Shown here piece after piece: positions 1 to 6,406 of a stretch of DNA of 7,218 bases. Origin of the DNA: CAZECE01 sp964510525 (lineage in GTDB: Bacteria; Pseudomonadota; Gammaproteobacteria; Pseudomonadales; JANQJO01); NCBI GenBank assembly GCA_964510525.1, contig CAZECE010000079.1:1-7218 (forward strand), given 5' to 3'. Made by a program: the position numbers and the translations under genes. Positions within the stretch are counted from its first letter, which is position 1. Each line of letters starts with the position of its first letter. The notes under the pieces were generated by a model. That model was given only the letters and a program-made list of their open reading frames with translations, made no database searches and had not been told where the DNA came from.

Positions 1-1
1 A

Positions 2-958
2 TCTATCCTAGAGATAAATGAGTTAGTGAACGAGATTTTCCCGGTATGGAGTCGGCATATTCAATCTTGTCGGGATCAGACCGAAGAGAGCGTAGTGGTT
101 CTAACGGAGCGGTTCATCGGAATGGCGGATCGTTTGGCGGATATGTTAAACAGCGATTACGCGGATTTGTCAGAAAAAGAAAAAGTTTCCATGCAGTCGC
201 AAATTTTTCAAAATAACCATGAGCAATTGGAGCGTGTTTTCGAAACCTTTGAGTCCGTCGTACAAGAAGAATTAGGTGCTCTAGAAAAGGTTCGTGATTT
301 ATCAAAATCATCCGATGTGCTGATCCCCATGGCCAATGATGTCGGAGAAATCGCCGAAAAAATTAACCTATTGGCATTAAATGCCGCGATTGAAGCGGCG
401 CGTGCCGGGCCTCATGGTCGTGGCTTTGCGGTTGTCGCCGACGAAGTCCGTAAGCTGGCGGCTATGTCAAAACGCGTCGGCGAAAACATTCAAATCAATG
501 TTGATCAATTAACGCAGTCGATGGATTCGGCATTAAGGCTGGTTGAGAATACCGCGAATGTCAGTCAGATGGCGACACGAGATGGCCAGTCGTCCATTGA
601 AAGCATCTTTCTGTATCTCGAGCATTTGGTGAAAAGTGTTGAGCAGGAAAACCATGTGCTGACCGATCGAAGTATGGAAATTAAAACAGAGATAGATGAG
701 ATGCACACGCGTTTTCAATTTCAAGATCGCGTCAGCCAGATCATGGAGCATATTTGTCATGACATCGATAAAGTGCTTGCGCATCTAGACGATTACATTA
801 GCCAAGGGGGCGCCAAAGCCGGGTTGACGTTAAACGCAAAAGCCTTACTAGACAGTTTACATAAAAGTTATACCACGGATGAAGAACGTATTAATCACGA
901 TGCATCAGAGGTTAAGGCAACTGGAACAGATACGGGAGATGATCTGACGTTTTTTTAG
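2..958 (+). CDS. Methyl-accepting chemotaxis protein-like signalling protein, 5'-truncated by window edge
   Basis: This is the C-terminal part of a chemoreceptor-type coiled-coil protein. The frame is open from base 2 with no stop upstream of the GTG at 26, and the residues before that GTG (EINELVNEIFPVWSRHIQ) read as continuous helical protein. I therefore take it as running in from the left; the true start is not visible. About 318 residues are present. The signalling hairpin tip lies near 347-460, with NLLALNAAIEAARAG followed by HGRGFAVVADEVRKLA, the hallmark of the MCP signalling domain. The residues before it read EIAEKIN instead of the usual IARQTN. A conserved FQFQDRVSQ block follows near 715-738, and the protein ends in DDLTFF. 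No membrane segment or HAMP domain is visible in this part; they could lie upstream. It lies 76 nt before cheY, so it probably belongs to the same operon. It likely joins or modulates the CheA/CheW array; its ligand is unknown. The family call is secure, the specific role is not. Confidence 0.88.
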   Translation, partial: SILEINELVNEIFPVWSRHIQSCRDQTEESVVVLTERFIGMADRLADMLNSDYADLSEKEKVSMQSQIFQNNHEQLERVFETFESVVQEELGALEKVRDLSKSSDVLIPMANDVGEIAEKINLLALNAAIEAARAGPHGRGFAVVADEVRKLAAMSKRVGENIQINVDQLTQSMDSALRLVENTANVSQMATRDGQSSIESIFLYLEHLVKSVEQENHVLTDRSMEIKTEIDEMHTRFQFQDRVSQIMEHICHDIDKVLAHLDDYISQGGAKAGLTLNAKALLDSLHKSYTTDEERINHDASEVKATGTDTGDDLTFF

Positions 959-1016
959 ATGGTCAGAAATATTAGATTCAGAAATGTTAGGTTTAGTAAT
1001 TTTAGATACGGTTATT
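955..1016 (+). repeat. Four decayed tandem units in the spacer before cheY
   Basis: The spacer holds four successive units, each beginning TTAG(A/G)T, at 955, 972, 987 and 1002, so the spacings are 17, 15 and 15 bases. Units 1 and 2 are the closest pair: both read TTAGAT, then TCAGAAAT, with two extra bases in unit 1. Units 3 and 4 are more degenerate. The first unit contains the stop codon of the preceding gene. I see no clear sigma-70 or sigma-28 promoter in the spacer. Confidence 0.6.
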
Positions 1017-1020
1017 TTAT

Positions 1021-1027
1021 AAAAGGG
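1021..1027 (+). promoter_or_regulatory. Ribosome binding site of cheY
   Basis: The purine run AAAAGGG ends 7 bases before the ATG at 1035. It is a good Shine-Dalgarno match at normal spacing and supports that start. Confidence 0.6.
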
Positions 1028-1034
1028 TACGATT

Positions 1035-1397
1035 ATGGCAAAGAAGATATTAATTGTGGATGATTCACTGTCCATCCGGCAGTTGGTCAGCATGACCTTA
1101 ATTAAAGAAGGCTATGAAGTTGTCGAAGCCGAGAATGGTGAGGATGCACTCAGAAAATTGGAATCCATTCGACCCAACTTGATCATCAGCGACGTCAATA
1201 TGCCAAAAATGAACGGCATCGAGCTGGTGAAAGCCGTTAAGAAGCAGCCCAGCCATAAATTTACCCCCATTATGATGCTGACCACCGAATCGCAAGAGCA
1301 GAAAAAGCAAGAAGGCCGAGAAGCAGGTGCGAAGGCTTGGTTAGTAAAACCGTTTTCACAAGATAAATTGTTAGCAGCGGTATCCAAGTTAGCTTAG
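1035..1397 (+). CDS. cheY: Chemotaxis response regulator CheY
   Basis: A single receiver domain of 120 residues, the normal CheY length, with no output domain. It would take phosphate from CheA and carry the signal to the flagellar switch or another motility target in the cytoplasm. All catalytic positions are present: the acidic pair D9-D10 in ILIVDDS, phospho-acceptor D53 in ISDVNMPKMNG, T83 in MLTTES, and K105 in WLVKPF. W102 stands at the aromatic switch position that is a tyrosine in E. coli CheY. The start at 1035 has a good Shine-Dalgarno sequence. The gene sits between a receptor-like gene and a STAS gene, upstream of cheA in the same direction, which fits a role as the cluster's own CheA partner. 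A pilus-type (PilG/PilH-like) receiver is an alternative by sequence alone, but cheW, cheR and a two-TM receptor favour chemotaxis. Confidence 0.93.
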   Translation: MAKKILIVDDSLSIRQLVSMTLIKEGYEVVEAENGEDALRKLESIRPNLIISDVNMPKMNGIELVKAVKKQPSHKFTPIMMLTTESQEQKKQEGREAGAKAWLVKPFSQDKLLAAVSKLA

Positions 1398-1434
1398 TGG
1401 TTTTAAAAAGTGGTTTTAAAAAGTGGGTTTAAAC
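1396..1434 (+). repeat. Three tandem 13-bp units between cheY and the STAS gene
   Basis: Units at 1396-1408 and 1409-1421 are identical (AGTGGTTTTAAAA). The unit at 1422-1434 differs at two positions. The first unit starts inside the cheY stop codon. Because 13 leaves remainder 1 on division by 3, the TAA carried in each unit (1404, 1417, 1430) falls in a different frame, so all three frames are closed. Confidence 0.85.
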
Positions 1435-1453
1435 AGCAGGGAAGTTATGAACA

Positions 1454-1729
1454 ATGTCCTCCGAAATCACAATTGAATCTCTGACCATCTACGATGTTGA
1501 AACATTAAAAGAAACCTTGATGAAAGCCTGTGTCCCTGAAGCGCAATTGATCTTAGATCTGGCCCAGGTTGAAGAGTTTGATGCGGCCGGATTTCAATTG
1601 TTGATTGCAACCCAAAAAGAGTTGCACCAGTTACAAGGAAGCCTATTACTCAAATCAGCGTCTGAAAATGTGATCAAAGGGATGCAAGCCATTGGGGTTG
1701 AATCCTTATTTGAGCAGTTGGCTGCGTGA
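1454..1729 (+). CDS. STAS-domain protein of the chemotaxis cluster
   Basis: A small cytoplasmic protein of 91 residues consisting of one STAS fold, the type found in anti-sigma-factor antagonists and in many proteobacterial chemotaxis clusters between cheY and cheA. The core is seen in LILDLAQVEEFDAAGFQLL (residues 32-50) and the C-terminal helix region with the usual GMQAIGVESLFEQL pattern. In phosphorylatable STAS proteins such as SpoIIAA and RsbV the D-x-x-G loop carries Ser or Thr. Here D43-A44-A45-G46 has neither, so regulation by Ser/Thr phosphorylation at that site is not expected. An in-frame TGA at 1448 forces the start to be at 1454 or later. The AGGG at 1438 is 12 bases away, which is long spacing. 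The gene lies 56 nt after cheY and 56 nt before cheA. Its role in chemotaxis is not established; a protein-protein interaction part within the array is a guess. Confidence 0.88.
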   Translation: MSSEITIESLTIYDVETLKETLMKACVPEAQLILDLAQVEEFDAAGFQLLIATQKELHQLQGSLLLKSASENVIKGMQAIGVESLFEQLAA

Positions 1730-1770
1730 ACAGTTAGGTGTGTGAATAATTAGGTGTATGAACAATAAAC
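1723..1770 (+). repeat. Three tandem 16-bp imperfect units between the STAS gene and cheA
   Basis: Units at 1723-1738, 1739-1754 and 1755-1770 share the pattern TGYGTGAAYARTTAGG, with the third the most decayed. The first unit spans the STAS stop codon. TGA recurs at 1727, 1743 and 1759, one in each reading frame, because the 16-base period leaves remainder 1 on division by 3. Confidence 0.8.
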
Positions 1771-1785
1771 GAGATAAGTGATTAA

Positions 1786-3861
1786 ATGGACATGCAATCC
1801 AGGCCAGAAGATACGTTTATTGAAGAAGCGAGTGATTTGCTTCAAGAGCTTGAAGAATCTTTGTTGGCTCTCGAAAAAGACAGTGACGATTTAGAATCCG
1901 TAGACAGCGCCTTTCGTTCTTTGCACACCATTAAAGGTGGTGCGGCCATGTTCAAGTTTGAATCATTGGCCGATTTTACCCACGATTTAGAAACCGCTTT
2001 TGATTACGTTAAAGAAGGCAAAATATCGGTTACCAGAGAGCTGATTGATATTGCCTTAAAGTCTCTGGATCACATTGATACCCTTTTGCACCATCCTGAA
2101 GAGGTGGAAGATGAAAACACTCAGGCGTTATTGTTAGGCTTAAACGATCTTATTCCGAATAAAAATAAGCAAAGTTCACATGACAATACAGCCAATGCTG
2201 ATGATACCGCTATTTCAGAGCAAGCTTACAATGCTTCTAGTAATGGTCTTTATAGCATTGAGATTAAGCCATCCGAAGACACCTTGCTGCATGGCATGGA
2301 TCCGCTGCCAACCTTAAGAGAGTTGTTTAATTTAGGGGAATGCACCTTAAAAATAAACGCAGAAGGTGTGCCCAGTTTAAGTGCGTACGTACCAGAGACG
2401 ATGTACTTAAGTTGGGAGTGTTCATTGCAAACGCCAGCTTCCTTACAAGACATTCAAGAAGTGTTTATGTTTGTAGAGGGCGATTGGGAGATCAGCATTA
2501 CTGAGCAGGCGCTTCCAGAGGGTAATCAAGAAACACAAGCCGCGGAAGACGTTGATGCTTTGGTGACCGATGTGTTAAATCCCGCGAGCCAGGGATCAGA
2601 AGAAAAAACGGAATCGAAGAATAAAACGCCCGATAAAAAACAAAAAACAGCTAAAAAAGAGAATAAAGAAAAAGTCTCCAATGTGAAGGTGCCGGCGGCA
2701 AAGTTAGACAGCCTAATGGATTTGGTTGGCGAACTGGTGATTGCTCAAGCACGATTAATGCAATGCGCTGATCGTCTTGTGGATACGGAGTTAATGGCCG
2801 TTTCTGAAGGTATTGAGCGATTAACCACTGAGTTAAGAGATAACAGTTTAAGCCTACGAATGTTGCCGATCGGTACAACATTTTCACGTTTTCAGCGTTT
2901 GGTCAGAGACCTTTCCTCGTCATTGGGCAAGAAAATAAATTTGATTACCGAGGGCGCGGAAACGGAATTAGACAAAACCGTGATTGATAAATTATCCGAT
3001 CCTTTGGTGCATATCATCCGAAACAGCATTGACCATGGTGTTGAAATGCCTGAAGAGCGGCTCGCCAATGGCAAGCCTGAAACCGGTACCGTGACATTAT
3101 CAGCCGTTCATTCCGAATCTAATGTGATTATCAAAGTAAAAGACAATGGAAAAGGCATCGATCCGGAAAAAATACGCCAAAAAGCGATCTCGCAAGGCAT
3201 GATTTCGGAAGACAGCGCCTTATCAAAAAGTGAAATTTTAAATTTAGTCTTTGAATCAGGGTTTTCTACGGCCGAGAAATTAACGGACATATCAGGGCGC
3301 GGCGTCGGAATGGATGTTGTTAAGCGCTCCATCGAAGAGTTAAGAGGCAAAGTTTGGATTGAAAGCACGGTCAATGAAGGCAGTACCATCTTTATTGAAT
3401 TACCTCTGACGCTGGCCATCATTGAAGGATTATTGGTAGGCATAGAGGATGAAAAGTACGTGTTGCCGCTTTCCATCGTGGAAGAGTGCATTGAGTTAGA
3501 TAATAAAGAATTACAAACGTCAGGTGAAACCAGTCAGCTACTCGAGGTACGAGGCGAATTAGTGCCCTATGTTCGGTTAAGAAGTTGGTTTGGGTTTTCA
3601 GATCGGCATCCTCGCATTGAGCAGGTCGTTGTGGTCCGGTATGGCGACTATAAGTTTGGTTTGGCTGTAGAAGATGTGATTGGTCAACACCAAACTGTGA
3701 TTAAGGCGTTGGGTAAGTTATACGAAGGGGTGTCTGGGGTATCCGGTGCGACCATCTTAGGGGATGGCGCTGTTGCTCTTATTTTGGATGTTCCCCGGTT
3801 TTTTGAGATTGTTCAGGAAAGTCAAGGCGGTAGATATGAACGTGGCAAAGAGGTTGCTTAA
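1786..3861 (+). CDS. cheA: Chemotaxis histidine kinase CheA
   Basis: A complete CheA of 691 residues, the kinase that autophosphorylates in receptor arrays and passes phosphate to CheY (and CheB). Domains in order: P1/HPt, about 8-110, with phospho-His H47 in SLHTIKGG; an acidic, low-complexity linker; an extra domain at 156-238, with DPLPTLRELFNLGE and YLSWE, at the place of the CheY-binding P2; a Lys/Glu-rich linker at about 268-299; P3 dimerisation from about 300 (KLDSLMDLVGELVIAQARL); P4 ATPase with N box H409-IIRNSIDHG, G1 DNGKGID 453-459, F box GFST 492-495 and G2 GRGVGMDVV 504-512; and P5, CheW-like, from about 539 (LPLTLAIIEGLLV) to about 680. There is no receiver domain. The codon just before the ATG is TAA, so the start cannot be further upstream. 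The Shine-Dalgarno is weak, so translation may depend on transcript context. The 3' end overlaps the next receptor gene by 26 nt, suggesting coupled translation. Confidence 0.97.
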   Translation: MDMQSRPEDTFIEEASDLLQELEESLLALEKDSDDLESVDSAFRSLHTIKGGAAMFKFESLADFTHDLETAFDYVKEGKISVTRELIDIALKSLDHIDTLLHHPEEVEDENTQALLLGLNDLIPNKNKQSSHDNTANADDTAISEQAYNASSNGLYSIEIKPSEDTLLHGMDPLPTLRELFNLGECTLKINAEGVPSLSAYVPETMYLSWECSLQTPASLQDIQEVFMFVEGDWEISITEQALPEGNQETQAAEDVDALVTDVLNPASQGSEEKTESKNKTPDKKQKTAKKENKEKVSNVKVPAAKLDSLMDLVGELVIAQARLMQCADRLVDTELMAVSEGIERLTTELRDNSLSLRMLPIGTTFSRFQRLVRDLSSSLGKKINLITEGAETELDKTVIDKLSDPLVHIIRNSIDHGVEMPEERLANGKPETGTVTLSAVHSESNVIIKVKDNGKGIDPEKIRQKAISQGMISEDSALSKSEILNLVFESGFSTAEKLTDISGRGVGMDVVKRSIEELRGKVWIESTVNEGSTIFIELPLTLAIIEGLLVGIEDEKYVLPLSIVEECIELDNKELQTSGETSQLLEVRGELVPYVRLRSWFGFSDRHPRIEQVVVVRYGDYKFGLAVEDVIGQHQTVIKALGKLYEGVSGVSGATILGDGAVALILDVPRFFEIVQESQGGRYERGKEVA
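3824..3830 (+). promoter_or_regulatory. Ribosome binding site inside cheA that sets the receptor start
   Basis: AAGGCGG lies 5 bases before the ATG at 3836, inside the cheA coding region. It favours 3836 over the in-frame ATG at 3764. The upstream choice would add 24 residues that lie entirely within cheA and put a second hydrophobic stretch before the basic N-terminus. Confidence 0.7.
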
Positions 3862-5875
3862 ACGGTTGCGTAAAAAAACGCAGCTGTCTTTTATTAAGAA
3901 ATTTTTATTGGGTTCCGGTATCCCGATTTTGTTGATGCTAGTCGTCGCCTTCATTTCTTTTGATACCTTAAATTCACTTACGACCCGATTTAATGAATAC
4001 ACGTTAATTTCTCAAGACAGGGATATTATCAGTAAGCTGCAATCGCATGCTTTAGAAATGAGTAATCACGGTAAGGATTTTATCAGCGGTGGCAGTGTCA
4101 TTGCTTTTGGAAATTTTGAATCCAGTTCATTAGATGCTGAAGAAACTCTTTTCGAATCCAAGGAGCAATTTAAAGCACCGGAACAGGCAGAACTGATTGC
4201 TAATACTGAGAAGCACTTATACGAATACATAGAAACGGTTGAAGAGCTGGATGAATTCAGAAAGAAACGCAATCAAATGGTTTACGTTAGGATTGATAAA
4301 AGTATTCAGAAAATTGAAAAGCATTTAACCGCTATTATTGAAAATGATGCCCAGATCGAATCAGAAACGGTTGGGTTAACCGCAATGGCACTGAAGAATC
4401 TTTTGCTTTCAAGAAAGTACATCGGTAATTATTTGGATTTAAAAAATAAAGAGAATATTGATAATTTTGAAGGTTCGATTAAAGAGTTTGAAAAATTAAT
4501 TGTTAAATTAGGTGTGGTTTCATCATCAAGTGGTGTGAGGGCATCGATTGAAGAAATTAATAAAGACTTAAAAAATTATCAAAAATATTTTGTTAATCTA
4601 ACCGAATTGATAAAAGAAAGGGACAAACTGATTGAGGATAAGTTTGAATACCTTGGCGCTAAAATTAATTCGGATCTTTCGGGTCTTATTAAAACAATTT
4701 CTACCCGACATAAAGGCTTGTCAGGCTCACTCCAAAAAGAAAAAGATGTTGCTACCATCACGATTATTGTATCGACGGTACTGGCTTTCTTACTCAGTAT
4801 TTCAGCATTGCTGTTTCTACTGAAAGGGCTGATGCGGCAATTGGGTGGCGATCCTGAACTCATTGGCGAGGTAACCAATAAGCTCGCCGAAGGCGATCTT
4901 AATATTAAGCTTTCAAGGGATCACTTACCTGAGGGCAGCATCATGTTAGCGGTAAATAATATGGTGTGTAAGCTGAGGTCTGTGGTGAAAGGTGTCCAAG
5001 AGGCAACGATGAGCGTAGCATCAGGCAGTAATCAAATCAGCCGGGTCGGCAAACAAATGTCACAAGGGGCCTCCGATCAAGCCGCTTCTTTGGAAGAAAT
5101 CACCTCGTCTATGGAGCAAATTGCCGCCAATATTCGCCAGAGTGCGAAAAATGCCAGTCAAACCGAATTAATTGCGCAACAAGCGGCGGTGGATGCGACA
5201 GATGGCGGTAAAGCCGTGGTGGAAGCAGTCGGCGCCATGAAAGACATTGCCAGTAAAACCTCCATCATTGAAGAAATCGCACGCCAAACCAACCTGTTGG
5301 CGTTGAATGCAGCGATCGAAGCGGCGAGAGCGGGTGAGCATGGTAAAGGGTTTGCGGTGGTTGCTTCTGAGGTTCGAAAATTGGCTGAGCGCAGTCAGGC
5401 GGCCGCCGCTGAAATTGGTGAGCGTTCTGAAACGACCGTCAATGTTGCGGAAAAGGCGGGTGATATGCTGGAACGTTTGGTGCCGGATATCCAAAAAACA
5501 GCGGAACTGGTACAAGAGATCAGCGCAGCCTCTCGCGAACAAAATGCCGGTGCGGAAGAAATCAACAGAGCGTTACAACAGCTGGATAAAGTAGCCCAAC
5601 GATCGGCCGGTGCCTCAGAAGACATGGCGGAAACCTCTCAAAGCCTGGCGCTGCAATCGGAAAACCTCCGTTTTACGGTATCATTTTTTAAAGTTGAAGG
5701 GGAGCAGGTAGGGCCGTCTGAAACAATTCTTCAGTCTTCCTCTCAGAGCGCACAATCAAAGCATCCAAGTATGCAAGAAGACCAAGCGGATGATGATGCA
5801 GATGATGTTGATGGCTTCGAGTTTGATCTTGATGAACCTGCCCCGAAGCAAACCAAATTTGTCCGTTTCGAGTAA
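3836..5875 (+). CDS. Methyl-accepting chemotaxis protein (two-TM transducer)
   Basis: A complete 679-residue membrane chemoreceptor. It has a basic N-terminus (KRLLKRLRKK) and TM1 at about 23-42. The periplasmic sensor runs from about 43 to 304, all-helical in look and about 260 residues. TM2 is at about 305-329. HAMP, from about 330 to 388, carries the RQLGGDPE...AEGDL pattern. The long cytoplasmic coiled coil has its hairpin tip at EEIARQTNLLALNAAIEAA (residues 479-497) and HGKGFAVVASEVRKLAERS after it. The sensor size and the ALEMSNHGKDF segment near the start fit a four-helix or helical bimodular (HBM-like) domain, but this is tentative and the ligand cannot be told. The tail near residues 640-679 is acidic (DDDADDVDGFEFDLDE) and lacks the NWETF-type pentapeptide that tethers CheR/CheB in enteric receptors. 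Its overlap with cheA and tight link to cheW mark it as the cluster's own receptor. Confidence 0.95.
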   Translation: MNVAKRLLKRLRKKTQLSFIKKFLLGSGIPILLMLVVAFISFDTLNSLTTRFNEYTLISQDRDIISKLQSHALEMSNHGKDFISGGSVIAFGNFESSSLDAEETLFESKEQFKAPEQAELIANTEKHLYEYIETVEELDEFRKKRNQMVYVRIDKSIQKIEKHLTAIIENDAQIESETVGLTAMALKNLLLSRKYIGNYLDLKNKENIDNFEGSIKEFEKLIVKLGVVSSSSGVRASIEEINKDLKNYQKYFVNLTELIKERDKLIEDKFEYLGAKINSDLSGLIKTISTRHKGLSGSLQKEKDVATITIIVSTVLAFLLSISALLFLLKGLMRQLGGDPELIGEVTNKLAEGDLNIKLSRDHLPEGSIMLAVNNMVCKLRSVVKGVQEATMSVASGSNQISRVGKQMSQGASDQAASLEEITSSMEQIAANIRQSAKNASQTELIAQQAAVDATDGGKAVVEAVGAMKDIASKTSIIEEIARQTNLLALNAAIEAARAGEHGKGFAVVASEVRKLAERSQAAAAEIGERSETTVNVAEKAGDMLERLVPDIQKTAELVQEISAASREQNAGAEEINRALQQLDKVAQRSAGASEDMAETSQSLALQSENLRFTVSFFKVEGEQVGPSETILQSSSQSAQSKHPSMQEDQADDDADDVDGFEFDLDEPAPKQTKFVRFE

Positions 5876-5884
5876 TGAGTAAAT
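5874..5884 (+). repeat. 11-bp direct repeat flanking cheW, left copy
   Basis: AATGAGTAAAT occurs here, overlapping the receptor stop codon, and again at 6396-6406 over the cheW stop codon. Within this copy, GAGTAAT and GAGTAAAT (5870-5884) also form a short tandem pair. Confidence 0.55.
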
Positions 5885-5889
5885 TATGA
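5875..5889 (+). other. Four-residue mini-ORF linking receptor stop and cheW start
   Basis: ATG AGT AAA TTA TGA begins inside TAATG, so its ATG overlaps the receptor's TAA. It ends with a TGA that overlaps the cheW start (ATGA). This layout could let terminating ribosomes re-start and be handed to cheW. It is seen directly in the sequence, but use in the cell is inference; a weak TGAG Shine-Dalgarno at 5876-5879 could serve cheW on its own. Confidence 0.35.
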
Positions 5890-6404
5890 CGTATCAAGCT
5901 GAACTAAAATCATCGGAATTATCAGAACAGTATCTAACCTTTGTACTTGATCAAGACTTGTTTGCGACAGGGATAGACCAAGTCCACGAGGTATTGGAGC
6001 TGACTCAGATTACTCGTGTACCCCGTTCCCCCGCTTATTTGAGAGGCGTCATTAATCTTCGCGGTAGCGTGGTGCCTGTGGTCGATTTACGATTGCAGTT
6101 TGGTATGTCGGCAATCGAGCCCACAGTAGATACTTGTATCATTATATTTGAAGTGCAAATTGATGGCGAAGACATCGTCTTAGGCGCCTTGGCCGATTCT
6201 GTGCAAGAAGTATTAGAGATTGGGCGCTCAGATCTGGAGCCACCACCTTCGTTGGGTACGCGAATCAATGTTGATTTTATTACCGCGATGGCGAAGCATG
6301 GTAACGATTTTTTAGTAGTATTGGACATCAATCAAGTGTTTTCAGGGGATCAGCTGTCTGAAATGAGTATGGCGCAGGGGCAGTTGGATGCTTCCAATGA
6401 GTAA
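5886..6404 (+). CDS. cheW: Chemotaxis coupling protein CheW
   Basis: A cytoplasmic adaptor of 172 residues that links receptors to the P5 domain of CheA in the array. It has a single CheW domain: EQYLTFVLDQDLFATGIDQVHEVLE (about 14-38), then PRSPAYLRGVINLRGSVVPV with R59 in the NLRG turn, and VVDLRLQFG (65-73), then GALADSVQEVLEI and the late conserved FLVVLDINQVF strand. The length is normal, and about 15 residues after the fold are polar and probably loose. The start follows the receptor stop by 10 nt, tied to it by a tiny overlapping ORF. The coding end lies 60 nt before cheR. It belongs to the same operon as cheA and the receptor. Nothing is missing. Confidence 0.95.
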   Translation: MTYQAELKSSELSEQYLTFVLDQDLFATGIDQVHEVLELTQITRVPRSPAYLRGVINLRGSVVPVVDLRLQFGMSAIEPTVDTCIIIFEVQIDGEDIVLGALADSVQEVLEIGRSDLEPPPSLGTRINVDFITAMAKHGNDFLVVLDINQVFSGDQLSEMSMAQGQLDASNE

Positions 6405-6406
6405 AT
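6396..6406 (+). repeat. 11-bp direct repeat flanking cheW, right copy
   Basis: This second copy of AATGAGTAAAT contains the cheW stop codon (TAA 6402-6404). With the copy at 5874 it brackets the whole cheW gene. Both flanking genes end in a GAG codon plus TAA, which explains part of the match, but the bases on each side of GAGTAA agree as well. Confidence 0.55.

Noticed and set aside
944..956. Run of seven T at the end of the short receptor as a frameshift or terminator
   Set aside because: No stem precedes it, and the reading frame ends normally at once with TAG. Nothing extends in other frames.
1012..1024. TATAAA-like -10 element before cheY
   Set aside because: It would start transcription only a few bases before the cheY ATG and within or after the Shine-Dalgarno, and no -35 at the right distance is visible. 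This is more likely AT-rich spacer.
3108..3491. 127-residue antisense frame within cheA
   Set aside because: It mirrors the cheA ATPase codons, has no Shine-Dalgarno sequence or recognisable domain, and sits wholly inside a complete gene.
3764..3835. Longer receptor start at ATG 3764, inside cheA
   Set aside because: The extra 24 residues overlap cheA fully and have no good Shine-Dalgarno sequence. ATG 3836 has AAGGCGG at 5 bases and gives a typical basic N-terminus before TM1.
5168..5625. Long open frames on the other strand and in frame +3 inside the receptor signalling domain
   Set aside because: They are shadows of a highly constrained coding region. They have low-complexity, Ser/Arg-rich translations with no recognisable family.
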